Positions 19,678 through 30,815 of a DNA stretch of 64,000 bases are shown piece after piece. The stretch comes from Paraescarpia echinospica (taxonomy: Eukaryota > Annelida > Polychaeta > Sabellida > Siboglinidae): the NCBI GenBank assembly GCA_020002185.1, contig CM034538.1, positions 64,814,005 to 64,878,004 of the forward strand, written 5' to 3'. A model generated the notes under the pieces. It had not been told where the DNA came from and searched no databases. It saw only the letters and a program-made list of their open reading frames with translations. Both the position numbers and the translations under genes were made by a program. The stretch's first letter is position 1, and every line of letters starts with the position of its first letter.

Positions 19678-21705
19678 TTGGACCTGGTGATAAGTCATGA
19701 CAGCGATAACTTAGTATCTTCTGTTGTTGTTTATCCAGACTCCATATCGGACCACTATCGCATAGAACTGGCATTAAATGTGTTGAAACCGTCAGCTGAA
19801 ACTTCAGTAATTGCCAAGCGCAACTTCCGCATCATGGATGCTACAGTGTTTAATGATGACGTTAAATCTGTATGTTCTGGCATGTGTGCCCACGCTGACC
19901 GTCAGCAAGCGGAGGTCTTAGCATCGGACTACAACACCTGTCTCACTAACTGCTTAGACAAGCACGCTCCTTGGCGCTACGTACACGTCAGGAGCAACTC
20001 GCCGCATCCGTGGTATGACGCTGAGGTCGACGAAGCAAGAGAGAAGAGGCGAACGTGTGAGAATCTGTGGAGAAGAACAAAACTCGAAATACACCGCCAA
20101 TTATACGTCGCCGCTCGCGACGACTGCACTACAATGATAGCCAGTAAGAAAACCGAGTATTATCGCGGACAATTACAGAACGCTAATAACAAGAACATGT
20201 TTCGCATTCTGAGATCACTCGACGTACACAACATGCAACTTCTTGAATTCTGCTCAGTGAAGGAAGGATGTGATAAATTCTCACGTTTCTTCCAAGAAAA
20301 GATCGATAAATTATTGATTAACTTGCACTACCGCATTGCCGTTGACCCGACAGAGGACGAGACACGTTGTTTTACTGACCCAATTCAAGTGTTCGAGCCA
20401 ACTACTACAGCCGAAATCACTAATATTCTTGGCACTACGAATAAGACATGCTCACTTGATCCACTACCAACTAAGCAACTAAATGACAACATGGACAGTA
20501 TCGTGCCTATCATCATACAAATTGTAAACGCTTCACTCGAGGAGGCAGTCATGCCTGTGCTGCTTAAGCACGCAATTGTCCGGCCATTGCTCAAGAAACA
20601 ATCACTCAACAAGGACATACTCAACAACTACCGTCCAGTCAGCAACCTAAGCCATCTGTCAAAAGTCATAGAGAAAGTTATTGCGCGAAGGATCATCTCT
20701 CATATTTCCGATCAGCGAATGGAAGACTGTTTCCAATCAGCCTACCGGAAGAATCATTCAACTGAAACCGCACTATTGTGTGTAACAAATGCCATGAAAG
20801 CCGCTATAGACAATAGACAAGGCACGGCACTAGTTCTTATTGACTTTAGTGCGGCCTTTGACACAATCAATCACAAGATAATGATCCAGCGCCTTCGGTT
20901 GCGTTACGGCATTGTTGGCAAGGCGCTTGGCTGGCTGCAATCCTATCTGCAGAGCCGGACCCAGCGTGTGGTCATTCGTGATGCGTCATCGAATACAACT
21001 TGTGTGACATCGGGTGTCCCACAGGGTTCGGTGCTGGGTCCTTTGTTATTCTCGTTGTATGTACAACCCATTGGCGACATAATTAGAGCGCATGGACTTT
21101 GTTTTCATCATTATGCGGATGATCTGCAATTGTACTGCCATTTTGACCTCACTGCGACTGCGTTGGCTGCAACTCGGCGACGTATGGAGGAGTGTCTATA
21201 TATTGTCAATCAGTGGATGACATCAAACTACATGTGCATGAACAACAATAAAACGGAATTTCTTCCCGTAGTGCCAAAGAGTGCCGCTGCGCTTATTGAC
21301 GGCAGTGTGATACGCGTAGGAGATGTTACGATTACTGCCTCAAGATGTGTTCGTAACCTTGGTGTCGTTATGGATCGCCACCTCGATTTTAAGAAGCAAG
21401 TTTCAAGCATCGTCAGTGTGTGCTCATTTCACCTGCGCCATATTAACCAGATGAGTCGTTATCTCCCAACGTCGAATAACGAACGTGTCGTCAACGCCAT
21501 TATTACATCAAGGCTTGATTTCTGCAATTCACTTCTATACGGCACTTCTGTCAAGACAGCAACAGAATGCTGGACTATCTTAAAGAATGAAATAGAGTGC
21601 ATCGTAGATAAATTTGTTCACTTCAAAAAACAAGGGAAACGGACCAGAAAGAAATACTTATCGAAAGAAGCCATTAGAAAAATTAAGTATAAACAAATGA
21701 TGTGA
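19678..21705 (+). CDS. E2 LINE RT fused in frame to CR1 ORF2 fragment (first unit)
   Basis: This 675-codon open frame starts inside the E2 element (upstream frame reads SPTHKTGHTLDLVI, the end of an APE endonuclease). Residues 1-45 hold the SDHY motif. The RT follows: NNYRPVSNLSHLSKV near 315, IDFSAAFDTINH near 388, SGVPQGSVLGPLLFSLYVQP near 444, and HHYADDLQLY near 477 with the catalytic YADD. At residue 625 (GTSVKT) the frame passes without a break into CR1 ORF2 (ATECWTILKNEIEC). It ends at a TGA where copy 3 has Trp. The first ATG is not a native start. Function as a protein is doubtful, but E2's RT core is unbroken. Confidence 0.8.
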   Translation: MDLVISHDSDNLVSSVVVYPDSISDHYRIELALNVLKPSAETSVIAKRNFRIMDATVFNDDVKSVCSGMCAHADRQQAEVLASDYNTCLTNCLDKHAPWRYVHVRSNSPHPWYDAEVDEAREKRRTCENLWRRTKLEIHRQLYVAARDDCTTMIASKKTEYYRGQLQNANNKNMFRILRSLDVHNMQLLEFCSVKEGCDKFSRFFQEKIDKLLINLHYRIAVDPTEDETRCFTDPIQVFEPTTTAEITNILGTTNKTCSLDPLPTKQLNDNMDSIVPIIIQIVNASLEEAVMPVLLKHAIVRPLLKKQSLNKDILNNYRPVSNLSHLSKVIEKVIARRIISHISDQRMEDCFQSAYRKNHSTETALLCVTNAMKAAIDNRQGTALVLIDFSAAFDTINHKIMIQRLRLRYGIVGKALGWLQSYLQSRTQRVVIRDASSNTTCVTSGVPQGSVLGPLLFSLYVQPIGDIIRAHGLCFHHYADDLQLYCHFDLTATALAATRRRMEECLYIVNQWMTSNYMCMNNNKTEFLPVVPKSAAALIDGSVIRVGDVTITASRCVRNLGVVMDRHLDFKKQVSSIVSVCSFHLRHINQMSRYLPTSNNERVVNAIITSRLDFCNSLLYGTSVKTATECWTILKNEIECIVDKFVHFKKQGKRTRKKYLSKEAIRKIKYKQMM

Positions 21706-21941
21706 AAGTCATATAGATGTACTGTCAATGACGAAGACTACAACATTTATAAAGAAGCACTAAACCAAGCTACAGCTGAAATTAGAAATTCAAAGAGAAG
21801 CTATGAACATAAAAGTTAGCTTGTAATATAAAACATGACAGCAAGAGTTTTTATGCGTATGTTCGAAGCAAACAGAAAGTTCAGGATAAGGTCGGTCCTC
21901 TAGAAGATAGTGCTGGAAATATAATATCAGAAGGATTCTTA

Positions 21942-23562
21942 ATGGCTGAAGACCTAAATGAGTATTTTAGTTCAGTGTTTACCAGAGAAGACACTAGTTC
22001 ACTGCCAGTACCAGAGGCTAAGTTCAAGGGGGCAGAATCAGACTATTTAAGACAGTTAATTGTAACCCCAGAAATGGTAGCTAAGAAAATTAGGGCTATG
22101 AAGGAAAATAAATCACCTGGAGTGGATGGTATTCCACCCAAACTACTAGTGGAAATTGTAGAACAAATTAGCATACCGCTTGCAACAGTTTTCAACTTGT
22201 CATTAGAAGAGGGAGTGGTTCCTTTAGAATGGAAAGAAGCAAACATTATACCGTTATTTAAAAAAGGTTTGAGAAACAAGTCAGATAACTATAGACCAGT
22301 GAGTTTAACATCGGTGATTTGTAAATTATTAGAAAGACTAATTAAAGATCACATGGTGGATTTTCTTGTTAAACATAACTTGATAAACCCATCTCAACAT
22401 GGGTTTCTAAAAGCGAGGTCATGCTTAACAAATATGTTATGTTTTTTGGAAGATATCACTAAGTGGGTAGATGATGGATCACCAGTAGATATCATCTACT
22501 TAGATTTTCAAAAGCTTTCGACAAAGTGCCACATCAAAGATTACTGCTTAAACTAAAGGCCCATGGCATAGGAAATGGTATAATTAACTGGATAGAAAAA
22601 TGGCTGATTGACAGAAGACAACGGGTAGTTGTTGATGGGGAGGCTTCAAACTGGAAATCAGTTTTGAGTGGGGTTCCACAGGGATCAGTACTGGGACCTA
22701 TATTATTCTTAATATATATAAACGATTTGGACGATGATATAGCTAGCAAGGTGTTGAAATTTGCAGATGATACAAAAGTGTTTAGAAGGATTAAAAGTGA
22801 TGGAGATAGACAGCATTTACAAGATGATCTTGACAGGTTGATCAAATGGTCTGAAAAGTGGCAAATTTTGTTCAATTTTGGGAAATGTAAATGCTCACAC
22901 TGGACATGGGAACGAATATGTAGAATATACAATGGGGGGAACTGTACTAAGTACTACTGTAAAAGAAAAAGACTTAGGGCTGACAATTAGTGCTGACATG
23001 AAGGTTTCAGAGCAGTGTGGAATTGCAGCTTCAAAAGGAAATCAAATCCTTGGATTGATTAGGCGAAATATAGCATATAAAGAAAAAGAACTAATAATAC
23101 CGCTGTACAAAACAATAGTTAGGCCTCATTTAGAATATTGTATACAAGCGTGGAGGCCATATAAGAAGGACATAGATATGCTAGAAAGAGTACAGAGGAG
23201 AGCGACTAAAATGATACAAAACTGAGGGATCTTAGTTATGAAAAACGCCTAAAGAATGTGGTTTAACAACACTAGAGACCAGGAGATTGAGAGGAGATCA
23301 GATAGAAGTGTTTAAAATATTGAATGGTTATGAAAATATTGATAGAAATATGTTTTTTTCAGTTAAGAAAGATAGAAAGACTAGAGGACATGAAGTTACA
23401 TTAGTAAAGGAGCAGTGTAGATTAGACGTGAGAAAGTTCTCATTTTCACAAAGGACTGTGAATGAATGGAACAGATTATCTGATGATTGTGTGGGTGCTA
23501 GTAGTGTGAATATGTTTAAAAATAAAATCGACACATACCTCAGAAGGGCTGGATATATGTAG
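21942..23562 (+). pseudogene. CR1 ORF2 RT region, copy 2 (frameshifted)
   Basis: Same region as copy 3 from MAEDLNEYFSSVF onward. A missing A in the AAAAAGCTTTCGAC run near 22,513 breaks motif A. Further small deletions near 22,893 (CACACTGGACATG), 23,162 (CGC lost) and 23,217 (CC lost) disrupt the thumb and C-terminal region. The final part, 23,287-23,562, is again in the original frame ending RRAGYM. Compared with copy 1 it retains the PVS codons of NYRPVSL. Confidence 0.9.
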
Positions 23563-23693
23563 ATAAAAGGGTTGGACTCTCGATAAGCCAAAGGGCTTCC
23601 TTGTCCACCTGCCATCTAGAGTTAATTCTCTGGATGGCAATCTTGTTAAATCTTTGTTAAATCTATTCGCCGACCCATAAAACAGGACATACA

Positions 23694-25835
23694 TTGGACC
23701 TGGTGATAAGTCATGACAGCGATAACTTAGTATCTTCTGTTGTTGTTTATCCAGACTCCATATCGGACCACTATCGCATAGAACTGGCATTAAATGTGTT
23801 GAAACCGTCAGCTGAAACTTCAGTAATTGCCAAGCGCAACTTCCGCATCATGGATGCTACAGTGTTTAATGATGACGTTAAATCTGTATGTTCTGGCATG
23901 TGTGCCCACGCTGACCGTCAGCAAGCGGAGGTCTTAGCATCGGACTACAACACCTGTCTCACTAACTGCTTAGACAAGCACGCTCCTTGGCGCTACGTAC
24001 ACGTCAGGAGCAACTCGCCGCATCCGTGGTATGACGCTGAGGTCGACGAAGCAAGAGAGAAGAGGCGAACGTGTGAGAATCTGTGGAGAAGAAAAAAACT
24101 CGAAATACACCGCCAATTATACGTTGCCGCTCGCGACGACTGCACTACAATGATAGCCAGTAAGAAAACCGAGTATTATCGCGGACAATTACAGAACGCT
24201 AATAACAAGAACATGTTTCGCATTCTGAGATCACTCGACGTACACAACATGCAACTTCCTGAATTCTGCTCAGTGAAGGAAGGATGTGATAAATTCTCAC
24301 GTTTCTTCCAAGAAAAGATCGATAAATTATTGATTAACTTGCACTACCGCATTGCCGTTGACCCGACAGAGGACGAGACACGTTGTTTTACTGACCCAAT
24401 TCAAGTGTTCGAGCCAACTACTACAGCCGAAATCACTAATATTCTTGGCACTACGAATAAGACATGCTCACTTGATCCACTACCAACTAAGCAACTAAAT
24501 GACAACATGGACAGTATCGTGCCTATCATCATACAAATTGTAAACGCTTCACTCGAGGAGGCAGTCATGCCTGTGCTGCTTAAGCACGCAATTGTCCGGC
24601 CATTGCTCAAGAAACAATCACTCAACAAGGACATACTCAACAACTACCGTCCAGTCAGCAACCTAAGCTATCTGTCAAAAGTCATAGAGAAAGTTATTGC
24701 GCGAAGGATCATCTCTCATATTTCCGATCAGAGAAAGGAAGACTGTTTCCAATCAGCCTACCGGAAGAATCATTCAACTGAAACCGCACTATTGTGTGTA
24801 ACAAATGCCATGAAAGCCGCTATAGACAATAGACAAGGCACGGCACTAGTTCTTATTGACTTTAGTGCGGCCTTTGACACAATCAATCACAAGATAATGA
24901 TCCAGCGCCTTCGGTTGCGTTACGGCATTGTTGGCAAGGCGCTTGGCTGGCTGCAATCCTATCTGCAGAGCCGGACCCAGCGTGTGGTCATTCGTGATGC
25001 GTCATCGAATACAACTTGTGTGACATCGGGTGTCCCACAGGGTTCGGTGCTGGGTCCTTTGTTATTCTCGTTGTATGTACAACCCATTGGCGACATAATT
25101 AGAGCGCATGGACTTTGTTTTCATCATTATGCGGATGATCTGCAATTGTACTGCCATTTTGACCTCACTGCGACTGCGTTGGCTGCTACTCGGCGACGTA
25201 TGGAGGAGTGTCTATATATTGTCAATCAGTGGATGACATCAAACTACATGTGCATGAACAACAATAAAACGGAATATCTTCCCGTAGTGCCAAAGAGTGC
25301 CGCTGCGCTTATTGACGGCAGTGTGATACGCGTAGGAGATGTTACGATTACTGCCTCAAGATGTGTTCGTAACCTTGGTGTCGTTATGGATCGCCACCTC
25401 GATTTTAAGAAGCAAGTTTCAAGCATCGTCAGTGTGTGCTCATTTCACCTGCGCCATATTAACCAGATGAGTCGTTATCTCCCAACGTCGACAAACGAAC
25501 GTGTCGTCAACGCCATTATTACATCAAGGCTTGATTACTGCAATTCACTTCTATACGGCACTTCTGTCAAGACAGCAACAGAATGCTGGAATATCTTAAA
25601 GAATGAAATAGAGTGCATCGTAGATAAATTTGTTCACTTCAAAAAACAAGGGAAACGGACCAGAAAGAAATACTTATCGAAAGAAGCCATTAGAAAAATT
25701 AAGTATAAACAAATGATGTGGAAGTCATATAGACGTACTGACAATGACGAAGACTACAACATTTATAAAGAAGCACTAAACCAAGCTACAGCTGAAATTA
25801 GAAATTCAAAGAGAAGCTATGAACATAAAAGTTAG
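23694..25835 (+). CDS. E2 LINE RT fused in frame to CR1 ORF2 fragment (second unit)
   Basis: The 713-codon open frame is the near-identical partner of 19,678-21,705. The RT motifs are at the same positions and the same junction after GTSVKT. Here the fused CR1 portion reads on for about 90 residues (WNILKNEIECIVDKF and KKYLSKEAIRKIKYKQMMWK) until HKS and stop at 25,835, caused by the AG insertion shared with copy 2. The E2 RT core has no stop or frameshift in either unit. E2 is 5' truncated (most of the endonuclease is gone) and 3' truncated (no thumb end, no 3' UTR). Confidence 0.8.
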   Translation: MDLVISHDSDNLVSSVVVYPDSISDHYRIELALNVLKPSAETSVIAKRNFRIMDATVFNDDVKSVCSGMCAHADRQQAEVLASDYNTCLTNCLDKHAPWRYVHVRSNSPHPWYDAEVDEAREKRRTCENLWRRKKLEIHRQLYVAARDDCTTMIASKKTEYYRGQLQNANNKNMFRILRSLDVHNMQLPEFCSVKEGCDKFSRFFQEKIDKLLINLHYRIAVDPTEDETRCFTDPIQVFEPTTTAEITNILGTTNKTCSLDPLPTKQLNDNMDSIVPIIIQIVNASLEEAVMPVLLKHAIVRPLLKKQSLNKDILNNYRPVSNLSYLSKVIEKVIARRIISHISDQRKEDCFQSAYRKNHSTETALLCVTNAMKAAIDNRQGTALVLIDFSAAFDTINHKIMIQRLRLRYGIVGKALGWLQSYLQSRTQRVVIRDASSNTTCVTSGVPQGSVLGPLLFSLYVQPIGDIIRAHGLCFHHYADDLQLYCHFDLTATALAATRRRMEECLYIVNQWMTSNYMCMNNNKTEYLPVVPKSAAALIDGSVIRVGDVTITASRCVRNLGVVMDRHLDFKKQVSSIVSVCSFHLRHINQMSRYLPTSTNERVVNAIITSRLDYCNSLLYGTSVKTATECWNILKNEIECIVDKFVHFKKQGKRTRKKYLSKEAIRKIKYKQMMWKSYRRTDNDEDYNIYKEALNQATAEIRNSKRSYEHKS

Positions 25836-25957
25836 CTTGTAATATAAAACATGACAGCAAGAGTTTTTATGCGTATGTTCGAAGCAAACAGAAAGTTCAG
25901 GATAAGGTCGGTCCTCTAGAAGATAGTGCTGGAAATATAATATCAGAAGGATTCTTA

Positions 25958-27586
25958 ATGGCTGAAGACCTAAATGAGTATTTTAGTTCAGTGTTTACCA
26001 GAGAAGACACTAGTTCACTGCCAGTACCAGAGGCTAAGTTCAAGGGGGCAGAATCAGACTATTTAAGACAGTTAATTGTAACCCCAGAAATGGTAGCTAA
26101 GAAAATTAGGGCTATGGAGGAAAATAAATCACCTGGAGTGGATGGTATTCCACCCAAACTACTAGTGGAAATTGTAGAACAAATTAGCTTCCCGCTTGCA
26201 ACAGTTTTCAACTTGTCATTAGAAGAGGGAGTGGTTCCTTTAGAATGTAAAGAAGCAAACATTATACCGTTATTTAAAAAAGGTTTGAGAAACAAGTCAG
26301 ATAACTATAGACCAGTGAGTTTAACATCAGTGATTTGTAAATTATTAGAAAGACTAATTAAAGATCACATGGTGGATTTTCTTGTTAAACATAACTTGAT
26401 AAACCCATCTCAACATGGGTTTCTAAAAGCGAGGTCATGCTTAACAAATATGTTATGTTTTTTGGAAGATATCACTAAGTGGGTAGATGATGGATCACCA
26501 GTAGATATCATCTACTTAGATTTTCAAAAAGCTTTCGACAAAGTGCCACATCAGAGATTACTGCTTAAACTAAAGGCCCATGGCATAGGAAATGGTATAA
26601 TTAACTGGATAGAAAAATGGCTGATTGACAGAAGACAACGGGTAGTTGTTGATGGGGAGGCTTCAAACTGGAAATCAGTTTTGAGTGGGGTTCCACAGGG
26701 ATCAGTACTGGGACCTATATTATTCTTAATATATATAAACGATTTGGACGATGATATAGCTAGCAAGGTGTTGAAATTTGCAGATGATACAAAAGTGTTT
26801 AGAAGGATTAAAAGTGATGGGGATAGACAGCATTTACAAGATGATCTTGACAGGTTGATCAAATGGTCTGAAAAGTGGCAAATGTTGTTCAATTTTGGGA
26901 AATGTAAATGCCTTCACACAGGACATGGGAACGAATATGTAGAATATACAATGGGGGGAACTGTACTAAGTACTACTGTAAAAGAAAAAGACTTAGGGCT
27001 GACAATTAGTGCTGACATGAAGGTTTCAGAGCAGTGTGGAATTGCAGCTTCAAAAGGAAATCAAATCCTTGGATTGATTAGGCGAAATATAGCATATAAA
27101 GAAAAAGAACTAATAATACCGCTGTACAAAACAATAGTTAGGCCTCATTTAGAATATTGTATACAAGCGTGGAGGCCATACCGCAAGAAGGACATAGATA
27201 TGCTAGAAAGAGTACAGAGGAGAGCGACTAAAATGATACCAAAACTGAGGGATCTTAGTTATGAAAAACGCCTAAAAGAATGTGGTTTAACAACACTAGA
27301 GACCAGGAGATTGAGAGGAGATCAGATAGAAGTGTTTAAAATATTGAATGGTTATGAAAATATTGATAAAAATATGTTTTTTTCAGTTAAGAAAGATAGA
27401 AAGACTAGAGGCCTTGAAGTTACATTAGTAAAGGAGCAGTGTAGATTAGACGTGAGAAAGTTCTCATTTTCACAAAGGACTGTGAATGAATGGAATATAT
27501 TATCTGATGAGTGTGTGGGTGCTAGTAGTGTGAATATGTTTACAAATAAAATCAACACATACCTCAGAAGGGCTGGATATATGTAG
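25958..27586 (+). CDS. CR1 ORF2 RT region, intact frame (copy 3)
   Basis: 542 codons without interruption. The RT fingers/palm start near residue 40; NYRPVSLTSVICKLLERLI at 115; YLDFQKAFDKVPH at 187; SGVPQGSVLGPILFLIYIND at 243; KFADDTKVF at 273 (catalytic Asp pair); IPLYKTIVRPHLEYC at 387; the C-terminal domain ends YLRRAGYM. It lacks the endonuclease because the repeat unit begins downstream of it, and the ATG is an internal Met. The reading frame upstream is interrupted by the AG insertion at about 25,828. It is the best-preserved RT of this family in the window. Confidence 0.9.
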   Translation: MAEDLNEYFSSVFTREDTSSLPVPEAKFKGAESDYLRQLIVTPEMVAKKIRAMEENKSPGVDGIPPKLLVEIVEQISFPLATVFNLSLEEGVVPLECKEANIIPLFKKGLRNKSDNYRPVSLTSVICKLLERLIKDHMVDFLVKHNLINPSQHGFLKARSCLTNMLCFLEDITKWVDDGSPVDIIYLDFQKAFDKVPHQRLLLKLKAHGIGNGIINWIEKWLIDRRQRVVVDGEASNWKSVLSGVPQGSVLGPILFLIYINDLDDDIASKVLKFADDTKVFRRIKSDGDRQHLQDDLDRLIKWSEKWQMLFNFGKCKCLHTGHGNEYVEYTMGGTVLSTTVKEKDLGLTISADMKVSEQCGIAASKGNQILGLIRRNIAYKEKELIIPLYKTIVRPHLEYCIQAWRPYRKKDIDMLERVQRRATKMIPKLRDLSYEKRLKECGLTTLETRRLRGDQIEVFKILNGYENIDKNMFFSVKKDRKTRGLEVTLVKEQCRLDVRKFSFSQRTVNEWNILSDECVGASSVNMFTNKINTYLRRAGYM

Positions 27587-27678
27587 ATAAAAGGGTTGGA
27601 CTCTCGATAAGCCAAAGGGCTTCCTTGTCCACCTGCCATCTAGAGTTAATTCTCTGGATGGCAATCTTGTTAAATCTT

Positions 27679-28400
27679 GGTTCTCGAACGCCACCGAGAC
27701 GAAGCGGCGGTCACGGCACGACTGCATCGGTTATGAGATGCAGTTCGTCAGAAATCAATCGCGCGCGTTCCAATTTTGTTGGTGTGTCGGCGTCTTGTCG
27801 TTCTGCCGCCGGTGTGTTTTACGTCAGTGTTCGACCGAGTTTAGTGCCTGCGTTAACAGGGTCATCCGCTGAGCGCACCGACCTAGCTCTGTCATACGCG
27901 TAGGACAGACTCCGCATCAGCCATCGTTGATCGAGGCTGTATTTCACACACTCGTAAATCGTTCAGTTTGGTCGACGTATAACTTGCTCCCATTCACGGA
28001 TCAGATTTGATGAACTTTGGAAATAATATATAGTATATATAGTTTTAACCATTATTACGCCTAACCCACCCGGACTCGGCAGTCTTCCAATTCATCGAAC
28101 GTTAGCCGATCCAGATCGGTGACTATTTTCAAAACTTGTAACTGGCTCTCCGGTAAATCTATTGTGCTGGTTGATAAACGGAATATTAATGAAATTTCAG
28201 AAGTGTTGTTGTATCTATATAACATTTATTTTAGCAATAAATTGCGAGTTTTCGAAACCGAATTATGCAAGACGCGCGGCCGGGGACGGGGCGCCAACCG
28301 CCGTTGACATATTGGCTTCCGCCAACTACGGCGGTCTGCGTGCGGCAGCAACGTTACGACGTAACTAAATCTATACATTATTTTCCGCCTGGTAAATGTA
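27679..28400. other. CpG-richer block, unrecognised
   Basis: Directly follows the last CR1 tail. It differs from its surroundings in many CG dinucleotides (GAACGCCACCGAGACGAAGC, ATCGCGCGCG). Frames at 27,625-27,903 and 28,162-28,368 carry no motif I know. It may be the flank into which the array inserted, or a 5' UTR of another element. A Cys-rich reading was considered but is not supported. Confidence 0.4.
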
Positions 28401-30815
28401 ATTCAGGCACCGATAAAACTGTTTAATTATCATTGAAATGGTAATATAACATTTAGGTAAAAATATGCGTTTGTTTACTGATGGTCAATTGAATATTATC
28501 TTCGTTTGTAAAATACAGAACTTTGTTAATATTGAAGTTCATAGAACTTTGTTAATATTGAAGTTCATAGAGGTTTAACCAAATATTATCAGATCATATA
28601 GTTTATTATGATTTTTGTGAAAACATTTCCTGGCTTTGTATTGATAGTGTTCCTGGTTGAGTGGTATCTTCAATGACAAACGGATCCCAACATTTTACAG
28701 CAGTGTTATATGTTATACAAAATTATATACCATATTAAACATAAATATTGTTTGCAACATTATAAAACAAATAACAAGGAAAACAATTGTCTCATTCCTA
28801 TCATCGTAATAATTATTTGTTATTAATAAAAGCGTTCATATCAGCATCACTAAAATATTGGTATACATCATGTAATGTTTCTACTTTTAATAATCGTGAT
28901 GATGAGTAATGGACCGGAAAATAGTTGCAAATATAATTTTGCAATTTAAAAACTTGAAGATTAAATCAAATTGTGTCTTTGATCACAAGTCACTGAGATG
29001 CACATGCAACGAAATAGCAGGACCATTGTGTTGTTGTCATAAAAATAAGACATTTTACGTTTTTTCTGAAGCTTCGATTTCCCCTTTACAACCACTCGGA
29101 CAAGTTAACATGTTGGCGGACAAGTATATTTCAAAGCTTACTTGTCCGGCGGACAAGTAAATATTCTGGCTTATTTCTATCGCTGTGAAAGCAGCGTCAA
29201 CTCAACTACCGACTGACTAGCTGTCGTCACACTGGCCATACTTTATTTAAACTTGGCAAATATTGTATATATGCATCTGAGTACACACTTGAACAATATT
29301 GTTAGATTTGGACATCTCACTTTGTACAATCAATATGTTAACTTCTAACAACTTTGACTTTGTTAGTAAAATTATAAAAAAGACTAATAATGTTTTACAC
29401 CTCAGTATCAGTGTATTTTTGACTGTAACACAAAATCAGGGCCAGTAACTTTCACAGGCGGGCCACTAACTTTTCAAATCTACTGGCCCCCTGGGCCAGT
29501 GGATTCAAAACCTTAATGTCAAGGCCTGAGTACTATGATGTACAGTTTGTAAATATTGTTTAACATTTTATAACAATTATTTATTCGCCACAAAAATGAA
29601 AATATGGTAATTTTATATAACAATGTTTCCAACTTTTATTTATCCATATATATTGTACAGTAATATATTGTAATTATGTATGTGAAAATAAATTGTAATC
29701 TGTCTGGATAAATAAAATTTAGAAATATTGTTATATTTTTTTACCATATTTTCATTTTTATGATTTTTTTAGATGAAATCTATACATCCGAAATTTCTAT
29801 TGATGTACACGAGACACGTCTCTCCGACATTATAATAATATTATACAGGTGAAATACAGTATTATTTTAAGCAGTAACATTTATTTATATAAAAGACTAT
29901 CTGTAAATAAATTCTAAAAAAAAATTGTCTATTGTTTTCACCTCAAGCTGCTGGTAGTCGGCTCCGAGTAGAATTTTAATTCCAGCTTGGCATTGTCACT
30001 TTAGTGTCCTGAAATTATATTTTAATTATGAACACAGCTGACGTCACTCAAAAAATTTCTTACCTAAACTGTGATCCAACCTTGTACCTGACCGGATAAG
30101 TAAGCGCTAATTAAACGCTAACAGTAAGATAACGGTCGGTACATTTCCATAAGCATGCTGCATGGGCAAATTGGGCATGGCAGTTCGGTTATGGGCTCAG
30201 CACACTGTTAGTTTCCCCATCGGGGATGGAGATGAGACTTGGCAAGGCACCAGAAAAATCAGGCTTCGCTGTTGGACAATTTGTAATCCAATACAACATT
30301 CTCAGGTGGCACTATGGACTCCTGATGCAGTTTTCCAGAAAGTCCAATATGTTTTTTAAGAAAATCCAATAGAGTCAGTTGTTATGTTACATTCAAATTT
30401 ATATTTATTTTTTGACCTTGTGCCCTATTTACAAAGGTAAACATCAACAAAGTTACCTTAGGGTGTCAATTCATCAAAGGCCAGACGTCTCAACTCAAGC
30501 AGTTCAATTACATAATATTACACAGCCTAATTAGCAGACATTCAGAAAACAATGCCACTTGCTTGATTGACCAGAATGAATCACCCTGCTGCAATGTCAT
30601 TGGTTCATTTTCGTAAAGATTTTCAAATTGAGGCTTAACTAATAGCATACGCACCCCACCTCCCTTATAAGACAAGTGTTCCGTCACTGTGATTAAGGCT
30701 AAACTGCAAAGTATCGCCATGGCTACGTGGCCAAGCCCAAGGAAGGCATATATATATGGTATATAATAAGATAGGACTTTGAATAAGATATAATTATTTA
30801 AATAAGCAGACTTAC
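28401..30815. other. AT-rich MULE interior without recognised exons
   Basis: Expected to contain the middle of the MULE gene, but no MULE catalytic or SWIM motif is seen on the minus strand. Visible structure: a 26-bp direct duplication (AACTTTGTTAATATTGAAGT type) at 28,518-28,570; a palindrome TTACTTGTCC-GGC-GGACAAGTAA at about 29,138-29,160; the inverted SINE-like body at 29,430-29,535; and A/T-rich runs to 29,940. Frames at 28,909-29,160 and 30,162-30,359 (plus) have no recognisable domain. Confidence 0.45.
29430..29535 (-). mobile_element. CTGGCCC-rich SINE-like body, inverted copy
   Basis: On the minus strand AGGCCTTGACATTAAGG is followed by CACTGGCCCAGGGGGCCAGT and a second CTGGCCC. 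This parallels 14,598-14,710 on the plus strand. No A box is seen here. Identity is partial, so this is one diverged member of a repeat family. Confidence 0.45.

Larger units (their letters stand above)
17552..27678 (+). repeat. Tandem array: CR1 3' half plus E2 fragment, 4.0-kb period
   Basis: The order is CR1 (17,552-19,648), E2 (19,649-21,552), CR1 (21,553-23,664), E2 (23,665-25,568), CR1 (25,569-27,678). The CR1 start AAGACAGCAACAGAATGCTGG recurs at 17,552, 21,553 and 25,569, offsets of 4,001 and 4,016 bp. Copies differ by only a few substitutions and small indels. Copies 2 and 3 share an AG insertion after GAACATAAA (about 21,812 and 25,828) that copy 1 lacks, so copies 2 and 3 are sisters. 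Recent tandem duplication or an assembly collapse/expansion artefact are the alternatives. Confidence 0.9.

Noticed and set aside
27625..27903. 92-codon frame continuing from the CR1 tail
   Set aside because: It begins inside the CR1 3' UTR and shows no domain. I tested it as the missing 3' end of E2 and found no match to the expected LINE C-terminal motifs.
28909..29160. Cys-rich 83-codon frame
   Set aside because: The cysteines do not form a known zinc-binding pattern, and the end of the frame runs over a palindrome.
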